Source: Verrucomicrobiia bacterium
Lineage (GTDB): Bacteria; Verrucomicrobiota; Verrucomicrobiia; Verrucomicrobiales; Akkermansiaceae
NCBI GenBank assembly: GCA_030430455.1
Contig: JAUIJB010000021.1
Span: forward strand, 1-49,600
DNA length: 49,600 nucleotides
Direction: 5' to 3'
Within the stretch, counting starts at the first letter, position 1. Each line of letters opens with the position of its first letter. Position numbers and translations under genes: made by a program. The notes under the pieces were generated by a model, which had not been told where the DNA came from, searched no databases, and saw nothing but the letters and a program-made list of their open reading frames with translations. Below are positions 32,088 to 40,880 of this stretch, one piece after another.

Positions 32088-33133
32088 GACGCGCTCCCCC
32101 CTTCCGCGATGACCCGCTCGATCAGGATCCGGGTCGGCTGGTTCAGGTCCATGGCCAGGGCGTCCCCCGGGGACACCCAACGGAACTCCTCGGCCTCGTC
32201 GTTCAGGACGACCTCGCCCGAGGTACGCTCGACCACGTAGTTGAGCAGCAGGAAGTGCTCGGGGCGCTCGAACTCGGGAGAGTCGATGCAGTCCTGCACC
32301 ATCACGAAGCGGGGCTCGCCGACCTCGAGCCCGGTCTCCTCGCGGACCTCCCGCCTCAGTGCCGCGACCGAGCCCTCGCCACGGCGGATCTTGCCGCCGG
32401 GGATGCCCCAGCGGTCGCCCCACTTGTGGGTGCGGATCATCAGCAGGCGCTCGCCGTCGTCACCGGCGTCGCGAATCAGGGCGCCGACCGTGGCCACCGG
32501 CCCGCGCGCGCCGCGCCGCTCCATCAGGGTGCGCAGGGTCGCCAGGTCGGGAACCGTGAGGTGCGGCCGGGCCTCGGCGAGCACCGCGGCGTCCATGTAG
32601 CCCGTCAGAACCGCCACCGCCGTCAACTCGGCGTGGTGGGCGGTCTCGATGTCGTGGGTCATGTCACCGACGAAGGCGGTCTCGGTCGGGTCGAGGCCGT
32701 GGTCGGCGATGATCCGATGGATCACCTCGCGCTTGTCGAGCACCCCCGAGTAGGTCGCCTCAAAGACGTCGCGCAGGCCGAAGAGCTCGAGTTGGCGGTC
32801 GAACTCCGGCGGGTCGACGCTGGTGAGGACGAACAGGCGGATGCCCTGGTCGAGGCACCACTCGAGCTTCTCGCGGGCGTGCGGCAGCACCAGCACCTCG
32901 GCGGTCGAGGCCGCGAAGCCGGCGCGGAAGTGCTCCTCGAGCTCGCGCAGGGCGACGCCCGGGAGGACCTCCTCGTAAAAGGCGCCGTAGGGCAGGCGGA
33001 AGCGGCGGCGGAACTCGACCCGGTCCATCGGCTCAAGGCCGTACTTCCGGAACACGTGGTTGGTGGCGTCGACCACCGGGCCGAGGTCGTCGACGAGGGT
33101 CCCCGACCAGTCGAAGATGAGGTTGCGAAACAT
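32084..33133 (-). CDS. HAD hydrolase - Nudix hydrolase fusion
   Basis: 349 residues with two catalytic domains. The HAD part (about 1-205) has motif I as FDWSGTLVDD (Asp8 present, but Ser10 in place of the usual second Asp), motif II VLTSVDPP and motif IV FVGDMTHDIETA. The Nudix part (about 215-345) has the full box GGKIRRGEGSVAALRREV then REETGL (G-x5-E-x7-REUxEExGU). It could remove phosphate and pyrophosphate from a nucleotide-type substrate in sequence; given its coupling to folB, pterin triphosphate is one idea. Loss of the general-acid Asp in the HAD part may change its chemistry. Confidence 0.87.
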   Translation of the reverse strand: MFRNLIFDWSGTLVDDLGPVVDATNHVFRKYGLEPMDRVEFRRRFRLPYGAFYEEVLPGVALRELEEHFRAGFAASTAEVLVLPHAREKLEWCLDQGIRLFVLTSVDPPEFDRQLELFGLRDVFEATYSGVLDKREVIHRIIADHGLDPTETAFVGDMTHDIETAHHAELTAVAVLTGYMDAAVLAEARPHLTVPDLATLRTLMERRGARGPVATVGALIRDAGDDGERLLMIRTHKWGDRWGIPGGKIRRGEGSVAALRREVREETGLEVGEPRFVMVQDCIDSPEFERPEHFLLLNYVVERTSGEVVLNDEAEEFRWVSPGDALAMDLNQPTRILIERVIAEGGSAS

Positions 33134-33173
33134 GTCCTTGGCGGTGGCTGGAAGCGGCTCGACCGGGGCGGGC

Positions 33174-33545
33174 TCATCCGAGCACGAAGCGGACCCGCCG
33201 GACCACCTCGCGACCGAGGGCGTCCTGCAGCTTGGCGAGCAGCGGCGCCTTCATCTGTTCGAGGTGCATCCGCATGGCCGGCTGGAGAACCTTCAGGCTC
33301 AGGCACCCGTCGCGCAGCGAATCGGGGTTGGCGTGGCGGGCGACGAAATCCCCCGCGATGTCGCGCCAGATCTCGCGCAGCCGCTCCTCGCCGACGCCCT
33401 CGTTGGCGCCGGCCGCCTTGAGCACGGCGGTGAGAAAATCCTCGCAGCGGTGGACCCGGGCATCGAGGTCGGGCGGTTCGTCCCCACCGCGCCACTCGCG
33501 GAGGATCGAGCGCCGGATCGACTCGGCTCGGCTCCGCGCGGCCAT
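33174..33545 (-). CDS. DUF721/DciA-like protein
   Basis: 123 residues with a DUF721 domain (about 55-123): IWRDIAGDFVARHANPDSLR, CLSLKV, and LQDALGREVVRRVRFVLG, the strand-helix layout of DciA, the replicative-helicase operator used by bacteria without DnaC/DnaI loaders. The N-terminal half is helical and basic. ATG 33545 starts one base after the ferredoxin stop; the HAD-Nudix gene begins 40 bases later. Whether this is the helicase operator of this organism or a paralogue cannot be said from the window. Confidence 0.8.
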   Translation of the reverse strand: MAARSRAESIRRSILREWRGGDEPPDLDARVHRCEDFLTAVLKAAGANEGVGEERLREIWRDIAGDFVARHANPDSLRDGCLSLKVLQPAMRMHLEQMKAPLLAKLQDALGREVVRRVRFVLG

Positions 33546-33546
33546 T

Positions 33547-33792
<246 letters not shown>

Positions 33793-33951
33793 GGGTTCGC
33801 GGTTGGTGCTGCAATGGAAATCGCGCCGACCGGCGTTCCATGCAATCCCCTTTTTGGCAAAAGACATTCGGCGGCGCCTCCCTCATTTCCCACTGGCCAA
33901 GGGGGACTGCACCCTTACGATCGAAAGGGTCGTCCGATCGCCTGAGCACCC

Positions 33952-35181
33952 ATGGCCGCCGATTCATCCTCCGAACCACCCTCCGGCTCCGAGTCGCCCG
34001 ATTCGTCCGCGCCCTCCAGCCTGCCCGGTCGCCACCGGCCGATGCTTTCGAACCTCTCCCAGGAGACGACCGAGGAGGACCTCTGGAACCTTGACGAGGA
34101 CCCGGCCGATCCGGACAGCGTTGAGCCGGAGCCGCGGGAGCGGCCCGACGCGCGGAAGCAGGCCGCCCCGACGCCGCGGCCGGCCCAGCCGGTGGAGGAG
34201 TCCCAGCTGCGCCCGGTTTCCCGGTCGAAGCCCGGCCCTCACGACGACGCGGACTTCGCCGACCTCGACGAGATCCCCGAGAAGCTCAAGGTGGAGCGAC
34301 CCGCGGATGCCGCGCCTGCCCCGGCCGAGCCGACCGAGCCGACCCCGGCCGAAGCGAAGGCCGCGCGCCGCGAAGCCCGTGCCGCCGACCAGACGGAGAT
34401 CGAGCCCGAATTCGACTGGCACGAGCCCGAGGATGAGCCCGAGGTGGAATCCGCCGCGCCCGCGGCCCCGGTGGAAGCGCAGCCCGATCCGCTGCCGGCC
34501 GCCACGCCCGAGCCCGAGCCCAGCGAAGCACCCGCGGCGGACCCGGCCGGTGAAGCGGAGGAGGAGGCCCGCAGGCCTGCGGCGCGCGAGGATTCCCCGC
34601 CCCCCGCACCGGCGAGGCCGCGGATGTCGCCCAGCTCACCGCGCGAGAAGGTCGCCCTGATCGCCACCGCGGGCGTGCTCGGAGCCATCATGCTGTGGGC
34701 GGTGATCACCTTCTTCAGCAACACCCCCACGGCGCGCTACGGCGATGACATCCCGGACTACCCCGTGGCGGCGCGATTCTGCACGGTCCAGTCGGCCGAC
34801 ACCTACTGGCGGGCGGTCCGCCGCAGCGGCGAACAGGCCGACGTCGCCCGGTCCGAGGTGGTGGTGCTGCCGGCGGTGGAGCTCGCAGTCAGCGACGCCG
34901 GGAGCGGCGCCCTGCGCGTACTCTTCCGCGACGAATCCGGCGACTACGTCGGGGATGCGATCACCCACAGCTTCAGCGGCGGGACCTTCGACGAGAGCGG
35001 CACCGCGACGATCGAGTTCGCCGCCACCGACGGCTTCGAGGAGGAGAGCGGCTACAACGCCTATCGGATCCGTGCCGAGGACCGCTGGACGATCGAGGTG
35101 CTCGAGGGCCCGTCGGCCTCCGCGTCGGGCGACGACTACCAGTCGCTCTTCCGGATCCCGATCACCGCCCTGCGCCGCTGA
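33952..35181 (+). CDS. Proline/acidic-rich single-pass membrane protein
   Basis: 409 residues; no named family recognised. Residues 1-230 are low-complexity, rich in Pro, Glu, Ala and Ser (predicted disordered, cytoplasmic). One membrane helix lies at about 233-254 (VALIATAGVLGAIMLWAVIT). The C-terminal part (about 260-409) is predicted beta-rich and outside the cytoplasm, with repeated acidic turns such as DESGDYVGDAI and DESGTATIEF. A disordered cytoplasmic stalk with an exported beta domain suggests a scaffold or envelope role; this is inference. HemQ follows after 35 bases on the same strand. Confidence 0.75.
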   Translation: MAADSSSEPPSGSESPDSSAPSSLPGRHRPMLSNLSQETTEEDLWNLDEDPADPDSVEPEPRERPDARKQAAPTPRPAQPVEESQLRPVSRSKPGPHDDADFADLDEIPEKLKVERPADAAPAPAEPTEPTPAEAKAARREARAADQTEIEPEFDWHEPEDEPEVESAAPAAPVEAQPDPLPAATPEPEPSEAPAADPAGEAEEEARRPAAREDSPPPAPARPRMSPSSPREKVALIATAGVLGAIMLWAVITFFSNTPTARYGDDIPDYPVAARFCTVQSADTYWRAVRRSGEQADVARSEVVVLPAVELAVSDAGSGALRVLFRDESGDYVGDAITHSFSGGTFDESGTATIEFAATDGFEEESGYNAYRIRAEDRWTIEVLEGPSASASGDDYQSLFRIPITALRR

Positions 35182-35216
35182 GCCGCCGACTGCTCACCCG
35201 ACCACCCTTGCCGATC

Positions 35217-36047
35217 ATGTCCGACGATCCGTCCATCTCGCCCCTCGTGCCGCGTGAAGGCTGGCACGTGCTGCACCTGTTTTACGCGGTCGACCATGCC
35301 CAGTGGTCGATGCAGGACGACGAGGAGAGGCGCAGTGCCAAGACGCGCCTCACCACGCTGGTGCAGGAGATCCGCGCCACCAAGGACACCCACCTGCTGA
35401 CCTTCGCGGTCGTCACGCCGAAGGCGGACATCGGCTTCATGCTGCTGACGCCCGACCTCCAGGACGCCAACCGCTTCGAGAAGCAGCTGAGCCTGTCGCT
35501 CGGTCCGGGCATCCTCGATGCGGCCTATTCCTACCTGTCGCAAACCGAGCGCTCGGAATACACCACGACCGCCGAGCAGTATGCCGAGCAGACGCTGAAG
35601 GAGGAAAAGGGGCTGGAACCTGGGACCGCGGAATTCGACCAGGCGCTCGAGGAGTTCGAGGAGCGGATGGAGCACTACCTGCAGCACCGCCTCTACCCGG
35701 TGTTGCCGGACTGGCCGGCGATTTGCTTCTATCCGATGTCCAAGCGCCGCCAGGGGGGCGACAACTGGTACTCACTCCCCTTCGACGAACGCAAGCGACT
35801 GATGGGCGGGCATGCCCGGACCGGGCGGGCCTACTCCGGCCGGATCCTCCAACTGATCACCGGCTCAACCGGCCTGGACGACTGGGAGTGGGGCGTCACC
35901 CTGCTGGCCAAGGACACCATCGACATCAAGTCGATCGTCTACGAAATGCGCTTCGACGAGGTCTCCGCGCGCTTCGGCGAGTTCGGCGAGTTCTACATCG
36001 GCCTGCAGCTCCCCCTCGCCGAGCTGTTCCGCCGGGTGTGCCTGTGA
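35217..36047 (+). CDS. hemQ: Coproheme decarboxylase, chlorite-dismutase family
   Basis: Last enzyme of the coproporphyrin-dependent heme route, converting coproheme to protoheme (EC 1.3.98.5). The 276-residue product has the family core: FYPMSKRR with the catalytic Tyr172, then WYSLPFDERKRLMGGHARTG with proximal heme His199, and DDWEWGVTLLAKD after it. ATG 35217 is chosen over TTG 35208. No other heme genes are adjacent; an upstream membrane protein is in the same direction. The stop codon lies within the first heptamer of a facing-array repeat. Confidence 0.88.
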   Translation: MSDDPSISPLVPREGWHVLHLFYAVDHAQWSMQDDEERRSAKTRLTTLVQEIRATKDTHLLTFAVVTPKADIGFMLLTPDLQDANRFEKQLSLSLGPGILDAAYSYLSQTERSEYTTTAEQYAEQTLKEEKGLEPGTAEFDQALEEFEERMEHYLQHRLYPVLPDWPAICFYPMSKRRQGGDNWYSLPFDERKRLMGGHARTGRAYSGRILQLITGSTGLDDWEWGVTLLAKDTIDIKSIVYEMRFDEVSARFGEFGEFYIGLQLPLAELFRRVCL

Positions 36048-36187
36048 GCGTGGAGCCTTGAGCTGTGAGCGTGGAGCGGAGAGCCTTGAGCGGAGAGCGT
36101 GGAGCGGAGAGGCGAGAACTCCCCGCTCTAAGCTCTTTGCTCCAAGCTCCAAGCTCCAAGCTCCAAGCTCCTTGCTCCCGGCTCCCT
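36043..36187. repeat. Facing heptamer arrays filling a convergent junction
   Basis: Left array: eleven phased heptamers, mostly NNNGAGC, from 36043 to 36119 (for example TGTGAGC, GTGGAGC, CTTGAGC; the last two units are degenerate). Right array: nine phased GCTCNNN heptamers from 36125 to 36187 (four are GCTCCAA). They are separated by TCCCC. Because GCTCNNN is the complement of NNNGAGC, the arrays can fold on each other. The left array starts within the hemQ stop region and the right array reaches the stop codon of the degenerate protease gene. Confidence 0.9.
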
Positions 36188-37397
36188 ACTCGCCGATCCC
36201 CTGCATCTCGCGCTCCATGCGCTCGAGCAGGGCCTGCATTTCCTCGAGGTGGTTGCGCAGGCGGCCGGCGGCACGCGGGTCGAGCGGCTGCGCCCGGCCC
36301 TGGTTCGGCGCCGCGACCTGGCGGGTGCCGGGCCGTCCGGGAGCCGGCTCGATGGCATTCGGCGACAGCGGCTCGTTCTTGAGCAACTCGACCACCTGGG
36401 GCGCCGACATGATGAAGCTCCGCGTGCGGTCCGCGCGGGCCAGCGAGATGCCGACCACGCGGCCGTCGAGGTCGACGACCGGTCCCCCGCAGTGCTCGGG
36501 ACGAAGCTGCATGTCGGTCTGGATCGCCGAGGGAAAGCCATTTCCGACCACGCTGATCGGTCCGCCGAGCGAGCGCATGCTGCGCAGGCGGGCCTCGGGA
36601 AATGCCCGGCTGCGATCCTCGGCACGATGGCCCAGCAGAACCTCCACCGACTTGAGCTCGTCGCCGCGCCTGAGCTCGACCACGGCGGTGTCGCCGGGTT
36701 GCTTCGAGAGCAGCGCATCGCGCAGCTCGAATCCGCTGTCGACGGCAATCCCGTCGACCTTGAGCAGCACGTCGCCCTCGCGGATGCCCGCCTCGTCGGC
36801 GCCACCGCTGTCGTCGATGTAGGCGACCCTGACCCCGGGACCCCGGTGGTCGCTGTCGGCCGCGACGCCGAGGAAGGCATGGTGCGACTCCTTGAGCACG
36901 CGCTCGTCGACGGCCACCACGCCGACGCGCTTGGGCCGGCCATCCGGCCAGGTGGCGATGAGGAAGCGGCCGACCTCGGGGACGGGCTCCTCGCTCCAGG
37001 TGACCGGGTGGAAGCCGTCGCGGTCGAGCTGGAGCAACGCGAGGTCCTCGTCCTGGTAAACGCCGAGCACGCTGGCGGTGGCGGTGCGCCCGTCGCCCGC
37101 GACGACCTGGATCGGCGTGGTGGCGAGGGCGATCTCGCTCCACTTCGTCAGCACCTTGTCACCGCTGCCGACGACCGTGCCGAGCGCGACCTGCTTGCGG
37201 TTCATCCACACCCAGACCGTCGAGGCCGAGGCCTCGCGGACGACCGGCACGACCGTGTCGAAGAGCTCGGCGGACTGCCGCTGGGTGACCTCGAGTTCAT
37301 CGGCCCGCTGCAGCGGGACTTCCTGCGCTTGGCAGGGGGTGAGCCCGCCGAGCAGGGCGGCCAGGATGCCGTGGGTCAAGAATCGCTTCATCATCAT
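36186..37397 (-). CDS. Degenerate trypsin-like protease with inserted PDZ and C-terminal helix
   Basis: 403 residues, predicted exported (signal about 1-24, ending TPCQAQ). Layout matches 6876-7919: first half-barrel with VLTKWSEIA where Ser87 takes the His position and EDLALLQL retaining Asp118; PDZ inserted at about 174-254 (GVRVAYIDDSGGADEAGI); then AIQTDMQLRPEHCGGPVVDL, where Cys303 replaces the catalytic Ser. It adds a C-terminal extension (about 345-403) ending in a charged helix, LRNHLEEMQALLERMERE. Triad loss argues against proteolysis; a scaffold or regulator of the upstream intact protease is likely. ATG 37397 overlaps the upstream stop by four bases (ATGA). Confidence 0.82.
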   Translation of the reverse strand: MMMKRFLTHGILAALLGGLTPCQAQEVPLQRADELEVTQRQSAELFDTVVPVVREASASTVWVWMNRKQVALGTVVGSGDKVLTKWSEIALATTPIQVVAGDGRTATASVLGVYQDEDLALLQLDRDGFHPVTWSEEPVPEVGRFLIATWPDGRPKRVGVVAVDERVLKESHHAFLGVAADSDHRGPGVRVAYIDDSGGADEAGIREGDVLLKVDGIAVDSGFELRDALLSKQPGDTAVVELRRGDELKSVEVLLGHRAEDRSRAFPEARLRSMRSLGGPISVVGNGFPSAIQTDMQLRPEHCGGPVVDLDGRVVGISLARADRTRSFIMSAPQVVELLKNEPLSPNAIEPAPGRPGTRQVAAPNQGRAQPLDPRAAGRLRNHLEEMQALLERMEREMQGIGE

Positions 37398-38380
37398 GGT
37401 TCGAAGAGCTTGTCGGCGCGCGCCAGCGTCACCTTGGTTTCAAACATCTCGCGGCCGCGCTGGATGCCGATCTTCACCTCGTCGCCGGCGGCGAACTTGG
37501 CCAGCTGCAGGCCGAGGCTGCGACCGCCGCGGATGCGGCTGCCGTCGACCGAGCGGATCACGTCGCCGCGGCGGATCCCCGCCTCGGCGGCGGGCGACCC
37601 GTTGGTCACCGCCTCCACCGGGACGCCGCCGTCGCGCAGCTCGAGCCCCATGCGGATCCCGATCACGGGCCGCTCCGGGTTGGCCAGCGGGTTGAGCGAG
37701 AGCTCGCCCCAGGCCTCGCCGGCGAGCAGCCGCTCCCAGTCCTCGCGGAACCCGCCGATTCCGGCGTGGTTGTTGTTCTTGAGGCTCTCGCCGATCGACG
37801 AGTGGATCCCGACCAGCCTGCCGTCGAGGTCGAACAGCGGCCCGCCGGAGTCGCCGCCGATCAGCGTGCAGTCGGTGGTGAGGAAATTCCCCGGACCCTC
37901 GGAGACGACGCGGCCGAAGCGCACCGGCGGCTTGCGGACCGGGTCGTAGCCCTCGCTGTGGCCGACGGCGACGACCCAGTCGCCGGCCTCGAGCTGGTCG
38001 GACTGGCCCAGCTTGACGAAGGGCCACGGGCCCTCGCCGCGGATCTGAACCATGCCGATGTCCTTGGAGAAGTTCGACCCCAGCACCTCGCCGATCTCGG
38101 TCTGGCCGCCGGGAAAAACCACCTCGACCTCCTCGACCCCGGCGGTGACGTGGGCGGCGGTCAGGATCAGGCCCTCCGCGCTGGTCACCACCCCGGAACC
38201 GGAGGCCCCGGTCTCGCCCGAGATCAGCGCCACCGTGCACGGCACCGCCTGCGCGGCCACCGCGCGCACCCGATCCTCGAGGCCGCGCAGGTCGTCGACC
38301 GAGCGCAGCGGCTCGCGCCCCGCGGCGGTGGCCACCAGCGCGGCGGCGAGGATTCCATGAAAAACATTCGTCAACTTCAT
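37394..38380 (-). CDS. DegP/HtrA-like serine protease with PDZ domain
   Basis: 328-residue predicted periplasmic S1C protease, paralogous to 7909-8886. Signal peptide about 1-20 (HGILAAALVATAA). The triad is complete: His77 in LILTAAHVTAG, Asp107 in FSKDIGMVQI and Ser178 in IGGDSGGPLFDLDG. A single PDZ domain (about 225-320) follows, with GVPVEAVTNGSPAAEAGI. It is the first gene of a two-gene unit with the degenerate protease downstream. Start ATG 38380 gives a standard signal peptide. Substrate unknown; envelope protein quality control is the family role. Confidence 0.9.
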   Translation of the reverse strand: MKLTNVFHGILAAALVATAAGREPLRSVDDLRGLEDRVRAVAAQAVPCTVALISGETGASGSGVVTSAEGLILTAAHVTAGVEEVEVVFPGGQTEIGEVLGSNFSKDIGMVQIRGEGPWPFVKLGQSDQLEAGDWVVAVGHSEGYDPVRKPPVRFGRVVSEGPGNFLTTDCTLIGGDSGGPLFDLDGRLVGIHSSIGESLKNNNHAGIGGFREDWERLLAGEAWGELSLNPLANPERPVIGIRMGLELRDGGVPVEAVTNGSPAAEAGIRRGDVIRSVDGSRIRGGRSLGLQLAKFAAGDEVKIGIQRGREMFETKVTLARADKLFEP

Positions 38381-38501
38381 CGCTCTTTCACCGACTGCAG
38401 CGACGTTCGGGCGTCGCCTTGTCTAGCGGGATCCAGCTCGATCCCGACTGAACATCACCATCGCACATCCCGTCATCCCGGGCTAGCGTCCCCTCACATC
38501 G

Positions 38502-40853
38502 ATGCCGAAACGCCGCACGAAGTCATCCAGCCGAGGAAAATCCGGCCAGAAACCGGGCAATCGCAAGCGCTCGAAGCCCGTCAGGCGGCGCAAGGGCCTG
38601 GGATCGCTGGTGCTGTTCTGGCCCTTCGACCTGTTCCACGCCCTGATCCGGCCGCTGCCGGGGGTGATCCGCCTGCCGCTGCGCCTCGTCGGCGACCTCG
38701 GGATCCTCGCCCTCTATCTGCTGGTTCCGCTGGCCCTGTTCTACCACGCCCGGGCGCGCGAGTTCGACCTGGCGAAGGTGGCCGAGATGCCCGAGCGCAG
38801 CGTGGTGCTCGACCGTCGCGGCGCCGAGCTTGGACGGATCCATGGCGAGAAGCGCGACATCATCCGCTACGCCGACATTTCCCAGTACTTCCTCCAGGCC
38901 ATCCTCGCCCGCGAGGACGAGCGCTTCTTCAGCCACGGCGGGGTCGACTGGATCGGCTTCGGCCGCGCCACCCTGCGCAACGTCAAGGACCGCGACATGA
39001 CCCAGGGGGCGTCGACGATCACCATGCAGCTGGCGCGCAACACCTACCCGCTGCACGCCCCGTGGTTGTCGTTCAACCACACGCTGCAGGAGCTCGACCG
39101 CAAGCTCCTCGAGCTCGCCGTGTCGTACCGCATCGAGGCGAACTACGCGAAGGAGGAGATCCTCCAGCACTACGTCAACCGGATCTTCTGGGGCCACTCG
39201 ATCCGCGGCATCGAGGAGGCCTCACGGACCTACTTCGAGAAGCACGCCAAGGACCTCAGCCTGTCCGAGTCGGCCCTGCTGGCGGGCATCGTCCGCGGCC
39301 CGAACGCGTTCTCGCCCTTCCGTGACTTCGACGGCGCCCGCGAGGAGCGCGACTCGACCCTCCAGCGCATGATCGATTCCGGCGCGATCACCGAGGCTGA
39401 GGCTGCCCAGGCGCGCGCCGAGGAAATCACCATCCGTCCCGAGTGGCGGCGGGTCTTCCATGACAGCTGGGCGATGGATGCGGTGCGCCGCGAGCTCGAG
39501 CGGATCCTCGAGGAGGAGAGCATCGAGTTCGGCGGGCTGCAGATCACCACCACCATCGACAAGCTGCTCCAAGACAAGGCCGAGGAGGCCCTCGACAAGC
39601 ACCTGCGGTCCTTCGAGCGCGCGGCGGGGTACCCGCACCAGACCCGCAGCCAGTGGAACAGCCTGCCCGAGGAGGAGCGCGGCCGGCCGGAGTATCTCCA
39701 GGGCAGCGTGGTGGTGATCGAGAACCTCACCGGGGCGATCGTCGCCACGGTCGGCGGCCGCGACGCCGACGAGTCGAAGTTCAACCGCGCGACCCAGGCC
39801 AAGCGCCAGATCGGCTCGACCTTCAAACCCTTCGTCTACCTCGCCGCCTTCGACAAGGGGCTGCGGCCGGACACCTACATCAGCGACGACCCGATCCGCC
39901 GCGGCGAGGTCCGCGGCGCCGGCGGCTGGAGCCCGCAGAACTCCGATGGCTCGTTCACCGGACTCCAACCGGCCGAGTACGGCCTGATCCGCTCGCGCAA
40001 CACGATGTCGGTGCGGGTCGGCGAGATCGCCGGGATCGACCACGTGCAGGACGTCGCCCACAGCGTCGGCTTCGAGAACGAGCTCAACCGCGACCCGACC
40101 GCCTACCTCGGCACGCTCGACGCCTCGCCCACCGAGCTCGCCTCCGCCTACACCGTGTTCCCGAACCGCGGGGTCCGCTATCGGCCGTACCTGATCGCCG
40201 AGATCCGCGACCGCGACGGCAACAAGCTCTACCCGCCCGGGGACACGCCCGCGATGGCCTACGAGGCGACCCGCTCGGGCTCGTCGTGGACCGTCTCGCG
40301 CATCCTCCGCAAGGTCATGGAACGCGGCACCGGAGCGTCGGTGCGCCGCCTCGGCTTCCACAAGCCCTGTGCCGGCAAGACGGGGACGACCAACGACTAC
40401 CGCGACGCCTGGTTCGCCGGCTACACGTCCAGCCTGACGGGGGTGGTCTGGGTCGGCCTGGACACCCCGAAGCGGACAATCTACCGCGGCTACGGCTCGG
40501 TGCTCTCGCTGCCGGTCTGGGCCGAGGTGATGAAGATCGCCGACCGGCTCGGCTACGTCGCCGAGGGGCTCGATTCCCAGCTCTCGTTCATCGACTGCCG
40601 GCTGTGTCGCTCGTCGGGCAAGCGCGCCACCGCGGGCTGCGAGGATGCCGGCGAGGCCTACAACGACAGCGTTCCGGTCGACCTCGTCCCCGCCGAGAGC
40701 GACCTCTGCCCGGTGCACCCCGCCAGGGCCCGTGCGGTCGAGGAGCACGGGTCGCCGCCGAAGGCCAAGCCGATCGGCGAGGCCGGGGCGGCGCCACCGG
40801 CGGCGGTCCCGGTCGACGAGGCCAGCCCGCCGCGGGCGGTTCCGGTTGATTGA
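38502..40853 (+). CDS. Class A penicillin-binding protein (PBP1A-like), intact
   Basis: Bifunctional peptidoglycan synthase. A basic cytoplasmic tail (1-32) and membrane region precede GT51 motifs LAREDERFFSHGG (E138) and QGASTITMQLARN, with E204 in DRKLLE. The transpeptidase has SxxK at 439-442 (IGSTFKPFVY, Ser439), SRN at 498-500 and KTG at 626-628 (CAGKTGTTND). After the domain there is a Cys-rich segment (FIDCRLCRSSGKRATAGC) and a Pro/Ala tail. 783 residues. ATG 38502 starts the basic tail. A second GT51 protein gene follows after 27 bases, so the two are an operon. Confidence 0.93.
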   Translation: MPKRRTKSSSRGKSGQKPGNRKRSKPVRRRKGLGSLVLFWPFDLFHALIRPLPGVIRLPLRLVGDLGILALYLLVPLALFYHARAREFDLAKVAEMPERSVVLDRRGAELGRIHGEKRDIIRYADISQYFLQAILAREDERFFSHGGVDWIGFGRATLRNVKDRDMTQGASTITMQLARNTYPLHAPWLSFNHTLQELDRKLLELAVSYRIEANYAKEEILQHYVNRIFWGHSIRGIEEASRTYFEKHAKDLSLSESALLAGIVRGPNAFSPFRDFDGAREERDSTLQRMIDSGAITEAEAAQARAEEITIRPEWRRVFHDSWAMDAVRRELERILEEESIEFGGLQITTTIDKLLQDKAEEALDKHLRSFERAAGYPHQTRSQWNSLPEEERGRPEYLQGSVVVIENLTGAIVATVGGRDADESKFNRATQAKRQIGSTFKPFVYLAAFDKGLRPDTYISDDPIRRGEVRGAGGWSPQNSDGSFTGLQPAEYGLIRSRNTMSVRVGEIAGIDHVQDVAHSVGFENELNRDPTAYLGTLDASPTELASAYTVFPNRGVRYRPYLIAEIRDRDGNKLYPPGDTPAMAYEATRSGSSWTVSRILRKVMERGTGASVRRLGFHKPCAGKTGTTNDYRDAWFAGYTSSLTGVVWVGLDTPKRTIYRGYGSVLSLPVWAEVMKIADRLGYVAEGLDSQLSFIDCRLCRSSGKRATAGCEDAGEAYNDSVPVDLVPAESDLCPVHPARARAVEEHGSPPKAKPIGEAGAAPPAAVPVDEASPPRAVPVD

Positions 40854-40880
40854 TCGGGGCGGATCGTTCTTGCTCCCTGC

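Noticed and set aside
33952..36047. A heme biosynthesis operon around hemQ
   Set aside because: The only codirectional neighbour is a membrane protein without any heme-related motif.
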